DNA from: Phragmites australis
Taxonomy: Eukaryota > Streptophyta > Magnoliopsida > Poales > Poaceae
NCBI RefSeq assembly: GCF_958298935.1
Contig: NC_084921.1
Span: forward strand, 43,619,001 to 43,683,000
DNA length: 64,000 nucleotides
Direction: 5' to 3'
Positions 34,301-46,698 of this stretch are shown here, one piece after another. A model generated the notes under the pieces. The model did no database searches. It was not told the DNA's origin and saw nothing but the letters and a program-made list of their open reading frames with translations. The translations under genes were made by a program, and so were the position numbers. Position 1 is the first letter of the stretch. Each line of letters opens with the position of its first letter.

Positions 34301-34781
34301 CTGGATGATCGAGTCGAACCGCGCAGTCCGCTACGTGGACTCTGATGAGTACAAGGTTCCCCAGGGGAAGCGCGCCATTGAGCTTCTGTCGGGCAAGGAA
34401 GGCATCATCTCCCAGATGGTGGAGACGACCCCTCAGAAGGTGTACAACCTGACGTTCACGCTGGGCTCGGCGGGAGATTCATGCCAGCCGCCGATGGCCA
34501 TCATGGCGTTCGCCGGTGACCAGGCCCAGAACTTCCACTACTCGCCGATGGGCAACGCCACCAGCCAGACCGCGAACGTGACGTTCACGGCGCGCGCTGA
34601 GAGGACGCGCGTGGCGTTCTACAGCGTGTACTACAACACGAGGAGCGACGACCACAGCTCGCTCTGTGGCCCGGTGATCGACGACGTCCGCGTCTGGGGC
34701 TTGAACGGAGCTGCTGGGTTGAAGGCAAGTCTTGGGCTGCTTCTTGCCGTTGTTGGTATCGTTGGCTCGGTGCTGTTCTGA
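31328..34781 (+). CDS. DUF642 cell-wall protein, four exons, 401 aa, probable GPI anchor
   Basis: This is a secreted plant-specific wall protein of the BIIDXI/TEEBE family, whose members bind wall polysaccharides and affect pectin methylesterase activity (established knowledge). Exons: 31328-31436, 33429-33596, 33691-34026, 34189-34781, all GT-AG and all phase 1, total 1206 nt. The N-terminus is a signal peptide of about 32 residues (ALLALCSALFLLAAPARPAS). Two galactose-binding-like DUF642 halves follow: LLSNGDFE near 38, ending GPILDNVAVKKL; then VVLNGDFEEGPW, ending LCGPVIDDVRVW. The C-terminus is hydrophobic (KASLGLLLAVVGIVGSVLF) after small residues, the pattern of a GPI-anchor signal. 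Length is normal for the family. The gene looks intact; intron 1 is about 2.0 kb. Confidence 0.94.
31437..33428 (+). other. Intron 1 of the DUF642 gene (about 2.0 kb)
   Basis: Donor GTACGC, acceptor ACAG. The start is T-rich. Short frames inside have no known domain. No transposon was recognised. Confidence 0.85.
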
Positions 34782-37300
34782 ATTTCTCTGTGGCTTTGGT
34801 CTGAGTATTGTCTAAGGATGCATGACCTCTTCTGTAAGTCTGAGGAGGCTAGTAGTTTTGGTAGTGAGCTTGAAGTTTGTACCAGGTGTAATGTGAGCTT
34901 AGGCAGAAGCTACCAGAACCTATATATGGTTGCTTATGTTACTTCCTTTGTGATTTTAGCTTGCAATTATATGGGATTGTGTGGTCGGTGTGCCAAGAGC
35001 TTGTAATGTGAGATGTCAGAAGTGATCCATGTTCATCTCTTCAATGTATTAGAAATATGAAGGGCTCATCTGCTTTCATATGGCTTCTTGCCCGAGTGTT
35101 GTTCTGAGCATCTATGGTTCAAGTCGACTGGGTTGATAAAATGCATCTAAGCATTGCAACCCGGGAAAAAGGCACAAGTTTGTGATTTTTACAACGAAGA
35201 GTTACTACTGCCAAGTCCAGCAGATTAAAAATTGGTATCCACTCATCAAACTTAGAATTTATTTGGCGGAGCTTTTAGCTCTATTTTTTTTATAGAATTA
35301 GTTATTTTTAAAACTAGCGCTACGAAAGCATCTTTGTTAAGACATCTTATTTTTATTTTAAATTAAAAATAAATATTTAAACTACTTTATTTTATTTTAT
35401 AAATTTTAAATCCTGCATAAATCTCGAAACTAAAGTTTTACCACCTTAATCTAGCATGGACATCTATCAGTATGGGCGTGTTTCACTGATGTTTGGATGC
35501 AGGCTTGCAGCAATGCCTGAATAGATCTGCACTGCATGGCTTGAAGACAAACCAGAACAACTTGTGCGCTACCAAACACGAGTACCATTCATCTATAAAA
35601 AAAGTACCATTGAGCTAAAAGAAAAAAAGAGAGTACCATTGCCAGACCTGGTCAACTTTTTTGCCTGGGCCAGCTCAACGCTGATGCTGGGCTTGGGGAA
35701 ACGGGGGTTGGTCGGTGGTTAGACGGGCCAGCCCAAACAAATAGGTGTGCAGAGAAGGCCCGCTTCGGCTGGACTAACGAGATTGATGGATCGAGCCCAG
35801 GCGAATCCCTATCCAGCGCGCATTTGGGGGCTGTGATAACGCAAGAGCGGTCCTGGAAGGTGTGGATGGCCACGTGATATATTTGGAAATTTTTTATTGA
35901 TATATTTTATGTTTTAATATTTATAAAATTACACAACTATTTCAATAAATTGCAAATTGGCTATCGTCGTTCTTGATCTCGTCGGATGAACCGAATTGGC
36001 CTTGTAGATCCCATCGATTAGAAAATTAAAAAATATGAAAAATATGGCCAGACTGTTTTGCCCATTCAACTTGTGTTGCGTTATGTATGTGTGTATTTGT
36101 TTTTTTATTTAACTCTCAATTTTATCCTAAGTACACGAGTAGTAAAAAAATTTAAATATTTTTATGAGTAAATTAGAGCTCACTAGCAACCCATTTTAAT
36201 TGATTTGATCCAAAAATCTTAAGACAATATTTAAGTAAAATTCTCCAAAGAAACCTATTTTATAAATCATAGTAATTTTAATGCCTCAAATAAATTTCTA
36301 AAATTAGAAAAAAAAATCACTAATATTCTTCTCATATGATGTACTAATTTATAAAAATATCTCCAACCTTAGGTTATTTTGTAAAAAAAAGTGAGTTCTT
36401 TTTGTGAAGCGATTTTTTTCCTTTTAACGCTTCAACGATTCCACTTCGCGGTTCCCGTCAGAAAATATTCTCACCTCTAATCCCTTCACCATGAGATTCT
36501 CTCCTTTTTCTTCATAAATTTTCTCGAAGTGAAGCTGCTAGAGAAATAGAATGGGAACCAAATGAAATGAAAATAGTTGGGGTGATCTTAGACATTCCAA
36601 AGATATTCCAAAATTCGGCTCCATTGGGCCACGAACTTAAAAGGGACTGTGTAACGCGGTTTCTCTAGTTCTGCACCTTTAGCTTTGGGTGTACATCCTA
36701 AAGCCCGGACCTAAGAACGCAAAAGAAAAAAACACCCAATTAATTTTGGTGACTTCTGTTCCGCTCAGTTTATGTGGGCATAATTCTTCACATGTACTCT
36801 TAGAAAAGTACGTGAGAACATATAAAACGCATACACTCTTCAAGTAGTAGGAAGGTAGTGCAAAACGCAGATCGATCATGGGATTCCAAGGAACATTACC
36901 TGTTCAATATCTAACCGCGTCGATTTTTCCGAGTCAAAACATGATTTTTCATCAGACCAGATGATACTCGGTTTGCTTGCCACGCACCGTTCCTGGTCCA
37001 GTCTTTCTCCACCCACCGTCATGAGCGTGCACGGCGCTTTAGGGAACACGTTCCAAAATCGAACCGCCTCTCGGATCGGGCTCCGCGCTCCTCGTCGTGC
37101 AGAAGAGAACCACGCGCCGCCACGCCCGGTCGTGACGGACTGATGGCCTCGCCTCGCCTCGCCTCGCCCGTGCCGTCCCCGTGCTTTGGATTCCCTCCGC
37201 CGGCACGCGTGACCGGTCCAGCTCAACGGCTAGCTGCTGACCGCCTACGCCTGGCCGTGCAGCAGCTTTAACTTTTTAACGGCTACTCCACTCAAAGACC
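34782..37300. other. Intergenic region between the DUF642 and arabinogalactan-peptide genes
   Basis: The first 300 bp hold the DUF642 3' UTR. 35250-35420 and 35880-36420 are AT-rich and MITE-like in composition, but I could not define matched ends. No coding sequence was recognised. Confidence 0.5.
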
Positions 37301-37423
37301 AGACCACTGGTGTGGTCCCCGCCGGCCGCCCCGCCGAATTCGAACGTTTCCGAAGGTCCCCCCTGCGTCTCCACCCCTGCGACCCCACCGGCCACCGCAA
37401 CGGCTACGTTCCTCTCATCCCCC

Positions 37424-37430
37424 TATAAAT
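37424..37430 (+). promoter_or_regulatory. TATA box of the arabinogalactan-peptide gene
   Basis: TATAAAT within CCCCCTATAAATCCGCC, 171 bp upstream of the ATG at 37595. It is in a GC-rich promoter typical of grass genes. Confidence 0.8.
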
Positions 37431-37594
37431 CCGCCGCTCCACCTCCCCAATGCTCACCCACACACTCCCGAATCCCCATCGAGCGCAGCGAGCCCGAGAA
37501 GCCGACGAGAAGGAAGCTTTTGCCGAGCAAGCAAGCACTCGCGCAGCCTCGGTTTTCTCGCTTCGCTTGGCTTGCTCTTCTCGTCTCCGTCTCC

Positions 37595-37816
37595 ATGGCC
37601 GCGTCGACCAAGCCCGTTGCTCTTCTCCTCGCTGCGGTGCTCCTCGTGCTTGTCGCGTCCGCGGTGGCCAGCAGGCAGCTGGAGGAAGACGTTGTGCTCG
37701 GCAGCCTCGCCCCGGCGCCCGCGCCGGCCCAGGGCGGCGCCGCGGGGCCCGCCGCCGCGCCGGCGGCGTGGGCCGTCGCCGCCGTGGTCTCGCTCATCGC
37801 CTTCCTCGCTCACTGA
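37595..37816 (+). CDS. Arabinogalactan peptide, 73 aa, GPI-anchored type
   Basis: This encodes a small proteoglycan backbone for the plasma-membrane outer face. Residues 1-26 form a signal peptide (VALLLAAVLLVLVASAVAS). A short mature part follows with an LAPAPAPA motif near 38-45, where prolines are normally hydroxylated and O-glycosylated with arabinogalactan. The end is a hydrophobic tail (AVAAVVSLIAFLAH) of the GPI-anchor type. AG-peptides of this class are about 60-75 aa, so length is normal. The open frame extends upstream to 37310, but the TATA box at 37424 and the signal peptide make 37595 the real start. The mature core is unusually Ala/Gly-rich and low in Ser/Thr. The gene is intronless and intact. 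Confidence 0.88.
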   Translation: MAASTKPVALLLAAVLLVLVASAVASRQLEEDVVLGSLAPAPAPAQGGAAGPAAAPAAWAVAAVVSLIAFLAH

Positions 37817-40800
37817 GGGCGCGGCCTGGCCTGGTGGATCTGCGGGGGGCGCGTGAGATGGGGAAGAATCCTGCGATCTGGATTGCTGCGAGAGAAGAGT
37901 GGAGAGGGGAATTGTTTCTGTTCGTTCTAGGCGTTCGTTAGCTGTGTTACCAGTGGAGTTGACTGTGGGATGCTTAATCTCTCTTTTGCCTGTATAAGAG
38001 AGAATTATCTTTTCAATAATATCATTTATTTGTTATTCTTTTAACATTTCCGGCTCGCGTAAGAATAACGAATAAGCGACTGAATCTGGCGATGTCACAA
38101 TTCGCACTCAAACAGAACTTATCCGCAAACTGTTGAAGGGAAATTCAGAGCGATATAGAATGAGAGCTGTGAGCCCTTTCCGGAATCACTGCACCGAGCA
38201 AATTCCTTTTTGTGAGAGCACATTCCGAGAGGACTTTTTCTGTAAACGACATGAATTTCTCGATGCAATGCGCATTTTCCCACAGCTGCGATGTTTTTCT
38301 ATCCCATAAAAAGCTGTGAGCCTGTTCGGGCCCTAAGCCTCACCCATGAAAGACCATGAAGTAGCCCGCGAGCCTGTTTGGGCCACCAGGTGCGGGAACT
38401 GATGGATGAGTGACGTGGTAAGGGAAACAGCCCAATTTAGGCCCAACTAGAGCCATAACAGTTCGCCAGAACGCATCCTCTGCTCGCCGCGATTATTCGG
38501 GTGTGTTGGTCAGCGGCGATTCAGCGGTGAAAGTATTTCTTGGGTGCCGCTGCCCGCCTCTCGGGACCTTTCGTGGCCGCCGCGGTCCCGTCGCCGAGAT
38601 CCGTCCTCCCGCGTCGGCTCCGGCTCCTTACGCCTGCGTCCGTCCATTCCCGGGCCTGGCGGATGGTGGCATAACGAACCACGGGACTACAATAATCGTT
38701 CGTGATCGGGCTCAGCTTTTCTGCTTGAACGAGATTAATGTGCAGCGCTCAATGTATTCAATCGATACTCTTGGTAATTCATATTCATACATGTACAGGA
38801 CAGTTAGATCTGCTAACGGATCCCTAACGGTATGCACAAACGTGCGGGCGTGGAGCTGGAGACCAGGCAGGAGAATAGCTAGGCAGATGGGCTAACTGCT
38901 ATCACTGCTCTTGGATTAAAGGCGGTGTCCCGTCAATCAATCCGATTATCTGACCATGCATTCGGATTGATTATCTGGCCATACAATTGGAATCAGGTAT
39001 GCAAGAAAGAATGGCTGGTAAATATCGCACGTGCTTATTGATTCCAAGGTGATCGTGTGCAAGAGAACTTATGACCCGACTACAATCCAGATATGATTGA
39101 TAGCGGTACCACAGGCTCATCTTCTACCGCCACTATCGCCACTTGCGCCAGACTGCCCATTGCTCATGAGGCATTCAATGTGTTCAGCTTATCATAAGAA
39201 CGTCGCGGGGATCAGAGATAATCGACGATGATTCGCCTTCTTGTTACTTGCTCACTGGGTGATAGTAATTGACGGAATTTCGTCACGATATTTTCTTGCA
39301 CGAACGAACGGTTGGAATGTCAGTCATGCATGCAACAACAGGCGTAATACGTCGCATCTATCACCGGTAGCTGCCTTACATATTGCCCCTCTGCCAAATG
39401 GCAACAAGTGCCGGTGAAGCCATCTCTCAAGATCTCGGTGATCCATTACAGCATTGGCCGCAACTTTACTGCCAGTGAAGCCGAACAGTGTCCTGCTAAA
39501 GGCATTATATTGGGCACGCCGAGAACATTGTCATGGCACATTATTGGTGTTAGTAGGGACAGGAGGCGCAGAAGCTATGACGGCAATGGTGATTGGATAG
39601 CTGAATGACTTTGGCTCCATCGATCGAGCTTATCTTGACACAGGTCGATCGGCATAAACGTTATGGATATGAATATGATTCGGGGGGATTGAGGAGCTGT
39701 TACAACAAGTTGACGGCCACTATAACTTCGACAGGACATGGGTGTGTAATGATAAGAGGCAGTTGCATCTCCTGTACATCTGAACCAATGAGCCCAAAGC
39801 TCTCTCCATCAGAGGAGTAACAGATCCAGCTTGAATCAGAACCACTGAGCTTCAGACATGACAGGGTTATGTGGTACGTACTGCATGAAAAAAACCGAGG
39901 CTGCTGCTAATTATTTACCGAATTGCCTCGCACTCCCGCAGATGACTTGATAGCATTCGGTTTTCAGCTGTCACATTATACAATATCACGTATCTAACTG
40001 GAACCAATTATCTAAAAAAATCTAACCGGAATCAGAAGCGCTGTTAATGTCTTCTCCAAGCAGCATGGAACGACATACTGGTTTTAAAAGCGACGGGTCG
40101 ATCTGGTAGATCACGCATGATCTTTACTTTTCTGGACGGATTTGCCGAGGAATCAGCTGCCTCTTCAGACACCACAAAAGTACACAGCCAATGAAACGGT
40201 CAGTTATGTAGTGTCAAGTCAGAAATCGGAATAAGAATCGCTTTTACTATGTGATGACTAGTACAGCTACAGGAGTAATATATTTCGTATCTGAACAGGA
40301 ACCCCGTTCCTCCAATACCAACCACAGAAATATAAGTCACCCAGTGCGTCACTCCCAGCTAATTAGGCTTTGCATCTTCACTTGAGCAATCCAGTCGTAC
40401 AAATGGTACCAGATTGTGGTACCCTATTCCCATGTCCTCCTAATGTGGTATCAGTATAAAGTGTAAGCGTGTACAGTAGTCCCTGAACTCTGCTTTTTGT
40501 TTGTGCAGTTGATGTGTGCTGCCAAGTTGGCTCTGTTCAGTACTCAACACGGCAGTTCAGTTGCCAGATTCGTGATTAACCTAGTCCCTGGTGTTGGACA
40601 GTTCAGATTTCAGACAGCAAGCTCCCACTGTTTCAAGTGGGACGGCATCGAGCTTTGAGATTATTTCACGGAATAAATTGGGCGCACAGTTTGTCGTTAG
40701 AAAAATTTCTGCTTCCTGCTTGATTGGTTGTATGATTATATCATGTCTATCACCTAGCTCAATTAAAAACGAACGGCCGGCGGTGGTTCTGGTGAACATG

Positions 40801-41075
40801 CATATATATCGCTGGCTGAAACTTGTGGTGGATTGAGGCGGCAGAGATGCGATAATTCCCGGAAAAGTTACAGTCCGTCAAGAGTTTCCACTTGAGCTAA
40901 CATAGCTACTCCAGCAGTCCAGCTAGCTAGCGCAGGCTAATCAGACCGAACAGTTGGAGGAATGATTGTTAGGGGTTACGTGTGTTCAGCGCATGTTAGA
41001 GAGATGTGACGGTAACTAATGATGGGCTGGCTGATGATGCGCGAGGCGTCTCGGTGTCGCGTCGTCCATGGCTGA
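37817..41075. other. Intergenic region, no gene recognised
   Basis: The first 230 bp are the 3' UTR of the arabinogalactan-peptide gene, with AATAAT near 38015. 38460-38895 has an open GC-rich frame (38503-38895, 130 aa) but no family signature, so I do not call it. The rest shows only short frames. Confidence 0.5.
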
Positions 41076-41076
41076 T

Positions 41077-41385
41077 TATTAGATATAGTTTTTTTAGTAA
41101 TATAGAACTATTGTTAGACCTAGGATTATCATGGATAGTCGTAACTATTTATACATAGTTTATTTAGGAATAATTATAACTCTTTATATCTTAGTTCTAT
41201 AGGTATAAGTTGTATTGTTATTAGATATAGATTTTTTAGCAACGTAGAGATACTGTTAGACTTAGGCTTTTTAGAGATAATTGTAACTTTGTATACCTAT
41301 ATTTTTAGAGATATGTGTAACTTTTTATATCTAGGTTTTATAGGATAGCTATATTGTTATTAGATATAGATTTTTTTAGCAATGA
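41077..41385. repeat. AT-rich tandem repeat, period about 140 bp
   Basis: ATTAGATATAG followed by a T run recurs at 41077, 41220 and 41359 (steps of 143 and 139 bp). Similar inner words such as TGTTAGAC(C/T)TAGG recur between them. There are two diverged full units and a partial third. Confidence 0.75.
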
Positions 41386-41416
41386 TCATGTACAGGTATG
41401 GTTGCTGACCACCAGA

Positions 41417-42830
41417 GCTGCTTGATCCACGCGTGGATGAAAGGCACCGCTCATACATGATCGTTGTTAAGGCGCTTGGGCTCCCGATACTCCGATCGCG
41501 GATTCCTGATGAGCTCATGAGGTTGGATGAGCGTTGGATCCCCATATTTGCAATTCATTTTTCTTCACATACTTCGGGTGTTTGTGAAGTATTCCGACTT
41601 ACATTATATTTTGTTTGCAAGTTGCACAAGGCTGGGCTTCTCCCGCTCATTAGGCTTGTCAAGGTGGACGCGGGGCTCGGGTGATTAGAGTCCACATGGC
41701 GATTTAGTTTCAACTGGTCCTTGCTTGTTGCGCTGATGGACAGGTGGAGATCGAAGACACACATGTTCATCTCCCGTACAGGGAGATTAGGCCTATGCTT
41801 GAGGACGTCTCGTTTCTACTTGGCCCACCTTACGCGGGCCAAGCGGTGGGTTTGAGGGACCTAGGTCCCTCTTAGCGAGATGACATCCTGTCACGGTTCG
41901 ATACCATTGTCTAGAGGGACGATGCCTCCCCCTGGCGTACAGGACGATGCCCAGGACTGAGACGTATGGACCTACAAAGAGGTTTCTACTCCAGTTCATG
42001 GTACGTTACATATCTGATTTTCTTCATGTGCTTAATGGTCCGCCTATATGTGTTTAATGGTATATATTTTCTTACTTACAAGCGGCTTACATTCACCCCG
42101 AGGTGGACAATGATGTTGTTTCTAGGCACTTCGAGGCCTACTTGTTGTGGTTATTCGGGTGGATCATGTTCACCGCCACCCACGTCAACTCGAACTTCAA
42201 TACCTTGATCACATATACCAAGGAGATAGCTAATATGGGTCTGAGAGAGGTCCCCAAGTACAGTTGGACTTTCGTTGTGCTAGACACTACATACAGAGGT
42301 TTATACGAGACATGCACGAAGGCAACTTCGGCCACCTCCGGCTGCCCACTTTTTTTCCAGTTGTGGTCGTACAAGCGGTTCGCCATTGGCCTAATAGTAC
42401 TGTAGCACTCCCCTACTACATGGCGTCAGACTGTGAGGAAGGACCCACCATGGGTTCATTGTGGTTCCAGCAACGAGTAAGATCTCTACATATCTCACAT
42501 CTTCCCTATGTTGAATATATTAATTTGTTTCTCTAACGAGCCTTTTCTACACAGCCGATGTGGACTAGCGCCTAGGCGCACAAGGTGTACCTAGACTTAA
42601 CAGCCTAGTTCGATGACCTCATTGCCAACGATATGAGGGTCCACCTACGAGGACGTAATCAGACATGCCCTATATAGATTGTCTTCTCTATTCACATGGG
42701 ACAGTGAGCTCTGAATGATGAGTAAGGCCATCATCTTCAACATCTTCGTCGAGGACTACGTGGCGCTTCGGGTGATGCGTCAGTTTAGTTGGTACTAGTA
42801 GTTCCCTTATCCCCCGTCCAAATTATGTCT
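41417..42830 (+). pseudogene. Decayed plant mobile domain (PMD) gene, transposon-associated
   Basis: Successive frames match the plant mobile domain found in MULE and other transposons and in MAIN-like proteins: DERHRSYMIVVKALGLPIL; WSLLVALMDRWRSKTHMF; then HFEAYLLWLFGWIMFTATHV, EVPKYSWTFVVLDTTYRGLY and CPLFFQLWSYKRFAIG; then FDDLIANDMR. Stops and frame changes break it, so it is not functional. Two intron-like gaps keep GT...AG borders, around 42001-42088 and 42477-42554, suggesting decay from a spliced gene rather than a processed copy. Whether it came from a transposon or a host MAIN-like gene cannot be decided here. Confidence 0.75.
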
Positions 42831-44170
42831 GTCCATGTGCACATGTAGATTTTATGATTGATTATTTTCAATCTTCAGTCATGCACCTTATATCATGTAT
42901 TTACTTATCTTGTGGGATGATGCGGGAGGGTACATTGTCTACTACCTAATGGGCACCATGTCTTCGGCTAAGGATAGCGTGCTAGGCCAACTTGACAGAC
43001 AGCGTGGTTGATGAGGACCAGTCGCACTCTGAGGAGGCATTGACAAGAGTATCTGGCCTAGTTTCTACCTCGGACGCGGATCAGGGTGACATACACACCG
43101 TCTGAGGTGCTGACTCATGCGGTGCACGTGCAGAAACATTACGTGTACCCTAAATTGGCACTATGTTTCTTCAACAGAAACATTAGGTGTACCCTAAATT
43201 TAATTTATAAAATATTTGTGTCAACCTACGTAATATTTTTCCCCAGAGGGACATGGTGTACCAAATCTCAATGGAGGCTTGTACTAATGTCAAACAGCTA
43301 GACAGTGGAATAGATGTCCCTGCCTCCGAGACACGTGGGGTGTTCCATAGGATTTGCAAGAAGGCGTAGAAGATTATGAAGATGTTCAATTGTAGGTCCA
43401 CTCATGATGTTATTTATCGACCTCCTTCTGCTCGACCGGTTCAGATGCCTCTTGTTAGGTCCCCTTGCCCCTGCATGACAACGACAACCTATTAGGTCCC
43501 CTTGCCCCTCCACGACAACCATTGCTCTGAGTCCACGCATCTTTGCGATGTTCATGGCTACAGGTCCCCACCCATTACGCTCGACGCACATTGAGCATTA
43601 TGGCAACAACTCCTCTTGGGTGTGTTACACTTGAGCCGATTACCACTACGGCGATAGCTCCTCCAGGCCATCTTACACTGGTCCCGGTGAGCATCACGGA
43701 CCCAACTCTTCCAAGTCTTCCTGAAGTGGTGTCGTGGAGCCAAGTACCTCTGTCAAGAATACATTATGTACTTCATTATTTTTGCATTCGCAATTCATGG
43801 TAACATTTTTTACTCTGTAAACTACATGCAGATATCAAGGATTATGATGACATACATGCAAGGACTGAGTATCTCGAGCAAGTCATCATGGAAGGTACCA
43901 TGGACGTCTCGGCTTGCTTTGACACTTTCATGGGCTCAGGTCCTACGCAGGATGAGATCGAACCCTCCCAACTAGGTGGTGCACCTCCCGTAGGCACGCA
44001 ACAGATTCACGAGGACTACATGATGCCAGCTCCCAGCGGCCGGCCTTTGCGGACAGTCGTCCTGCCTGTCCCGCTCACGCAATCAGCGCACCACGCGAGA
44101 GAACAGGGTCGCAAGGTGCCGAGACCTTATGAGTATAGTGGAATTGTCATGAAACGGGGGTGCATTTAGA
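42831..44170 (+). other. Possible continuation of the PMD gene or its element
   Basis: The region has moderate GC and several + frames (43543-43803, 43888-44169) that match no domain I recognise. A short direct repeat, GAAACATTA(C/G)GTGTACCCTA, occurs at about 43133 and 43180. Its place after the PMD suggests the same former gene or transposon. Confidence 0.35.
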
Positions 44171-45366
44171 TAGTATTTTACGGACTTCGTTGTATGTACC
44201 ATATACTATGGACATATTATTCTACTAACTTCCTATCGTACATCCGATTCATTTTTCCAACTTCAGTTCGCTATCAACATCACGACATATGACTCTAAGC
44301 AACTGTTCCGTCAGCATTACGATGTCAAATATCTAAAAAAACAACCAATTCTTAAAAAATTAGAAATTTCTTTTTTAAAACCACTCATAATTTTATTGAA
44401 AAAATTGTTGGTACATGTCGCCTGTTTGAAGGGTAATAGAAAGCTATGTCTATCCACGTTAGCACTTCACGTCAAACTGTTGCTCTTCTAACGTACGATA
44501 TAAATCTAAATTTTTAATTTTTCAAAATAGACACATATATTTATAATTTTTTATCTAAAAATATAACTTCATCGCAGGCCATCTCCATCTTCCGTTCTCC
44601 ATTAATGCGCGGAGAGTCCAATTATATGCTCCCCTGGATCGCAATGGAGCCTCAGCATCGCAACAATACCACCGTCTCCTGATGGAGCTAGCACGACCAG
44701 ATAGACGACTGTTGCTGCAGCTAGCCCAGCACGCGCTCGACGGATCGTGGGCGTGGCAGCAGCAGCGGCACCGCGCGCTTCTCCGGTGACGCGCATGCAT
44801 ACGGTCGCGTGCGTGAATTAACACAGCACACGAAACTCGACGCCATTTGCCGAGGCGCCAACACATGTCCTGTCAGGAAAACGCCCGGCACCGCGCCGTT
44901 CTTTCTTTGCGGCGTATCCTGTGGGAGAGATCACAACAGTGCTAAGTACATGGGCACCATCAGACAACAGTAGTAATGCTGTGCACGCGTGGCCAGTTGC
45001 CTAGTGGTTCTAGGTGGAGCACAAATGGAGGTTCTAATTTGAAATTATCCGTAAAAACGGAACCGTAAAAATGGTTCTAATTTAAAATCAGCTATAAAAA
45101 CGGAACCGTGTAGAAGGGTCTCAACTAGAACTGTTTGTACTATTAGTATAAACAGTTGTAGTTTGTAACCGTCTGTAGTGTAGCGTCCCGCTTTGTTGCA
45201 ACTGCTCGTTGCTATTTTCTCAAACAATTCTAATTTGGAGCCGTCTGTAATACCCTTTATATGAACGGATCTATAGATTTATTTATATAGAGGCGTCCCA
45301 CTAAATAAATTATATAGTAGTATAACGCCAAGGTTCAAATTTCATCTACTATTGTTGATGGATTAA
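44171..45366. other. Intergenic repeat-like region with CACTA-type subterminal words
   Basis: 45030-45290 has repeated (A/G)ACCGTCTGTA and TTCTAATTT words and a TGTAGTG string ending at 45180. These resemble the subterminal repeats of CACTA elements, but no matched ends or duplication were found. 44171-45000 has no recognised feature. Confidence 0.35.
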
Positions 45367-45664
45367 GGGTCTGTTTGTTTTAGCTTCTGCTTTTGGGTTT
45401 TCTGAAAGCTGTGCTTTTGACTTGTCTGAAAGCTGTTTTTGAAAATAGTCTGTTGGCTCCTATAACAAATTTTTGGCTTCTCAGCACATAGCTTCTCAGA
45501 AAAGCGTATCTCAGCGAGCTTCTTAGCTTTAGTTTATTTTCCTCAGAAGCAGACTTCTGGCTTCTTCAGAAGCCACTTCTCCAGAACCCCGTTTATTCTA
45601 ATTTCTGACTTCTGACTTCTGCCAGTAGTAGAAGCAGAACCAGAAGCAGAAAACAAACCAGACC
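45367..45664. mobile_element. Tourist-like MITE (298 bp, TAA duplication)
   Basis: The ends are inverted: GGGTCTGTTTGTTTT at the left and, reversed, GGTCTGGTTTGTTTT at the right. TAA flanks both sides (45364-45366 and 45665-45667). The inside is full of AGAAGC/GCTTCT words. The 3-bp TAA site points to PIF/Harbinger. Confidence 0.75.
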
Positions 45665-45667
45665 TAA

Positions 45668-46695
45668 GTATACTAGTCCGTCAACCTATCCGACTCTATG
45701 GGCTGGCAATTTTAGAAGGCACATGAGTATTCGAAGTATGTGGAAAAATTAAATACATGCTCAACATTTTCAAGCGTGGAAAAATAGATAGCACTAGTTT
45801 AGAACCGCAATTTTATGGTTTGCAAGTAGAAATATAAATGTTATTCATGAGCGTGAAGAGGATATTGAGCAAAGAAAAAGAGCCTTCATGATGTTTTGAG
45901 GCGATGTATATTAGCTTTCTATATATCGTATGCCTATAGTTTTGGGCATGTAATGCGGGACGTAATGGGCATAGAGCATTTACGCTGACCTCTTATTCTC
46001 CTTTTGTTACTCTTTTTCTCCTCTCAATTGAAAGGCAAAGCTCTTGCCACTTTGCTTAAAAAAAATCATAGGTTATATGGTTATGCTCCATTTATATACT
46101 TACAAATAAAAATTAGTCTACCATATAAGAAGAATATTATTGAATTTTACTATATTTTTAGGATTTTATTTGAGGTCCTAACAATAGTTAGGAATTATAA
46201 AAATAACGTTTTTGAAGAATTTTAAATTATTCGTAGGCTTTTTTATGAGTTCAATTAAAATGAGTTGTACATAGATTATGAAACACGAACAAAAATTTTT
46301 ACGATTTTTGGAGAAACATAAGATTATTTTTTAAGTGAATATAATTAAAATCGGATTTTATATAAAATTAATGCATAATACCTATAGTTTTATGTTACTA
46401 TTTATAATACTTATAATTTTATGTTACAAATAGCATAATACTTTTAGTTTTATACAATTCACTCTTTTTCCATAAATGCTTTGCCCATTTCACAATCTAA
46501 TATAAACTTCTCGATGTCCCAGCAGCTCAGCGGTTAACGCGAACCAGAGCTTTGGCGATCAACACGGCGATCTGGACAGAGAGCCTCAAGGAGTCACGGA
46601 CTATCATGGCAGGACAGCACCTAACTAATCACGGGAAGTGTACAATGTTTACCGAGGAGTCCAAACATCTTTCATGTAAGTACGTCGGTACATGT
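45668..46695. other. AT-rich intergenic region
   Basis: No gene or defined element. Composition is strongly AT-rich around 46050-46480. Confidence 0.5.
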
Positions 46696-46698
46696 CCA

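Noticed and set aside
37310..37594. N-terminal extension of the arabinogalactan-peptide frame
   Set aside because: The TATA box at 37424 lies inside it, and the signal peptide starts at 37595.
38503..38895. 130-aa open frame downstream of the arabinogalactan-peptide gene
   Set aside because: GC-rich start then unrelated AT-rich end; no domain, promoter or splice pattern that I could support.
44555..44866. Minus-strand frame of 103 aa
   Set aside because: Cys/Arg-rich without domain pattern; overlapped by another frame of similar quality.
45010..45290. CACTA terminus ending at 45180
   Set aside because: Similar subterminal words continue on both sides of the TAGTG string, and no opposite end or 3-bp duplication was found, so it is not called as an element.
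46520..46600. Possible tRNA-like string (AGCTCAGCGGTTAACGCG)
   Set aside because: Resembles a D-loop region, but no acceptor stem or anticodon arm could be formed around it.
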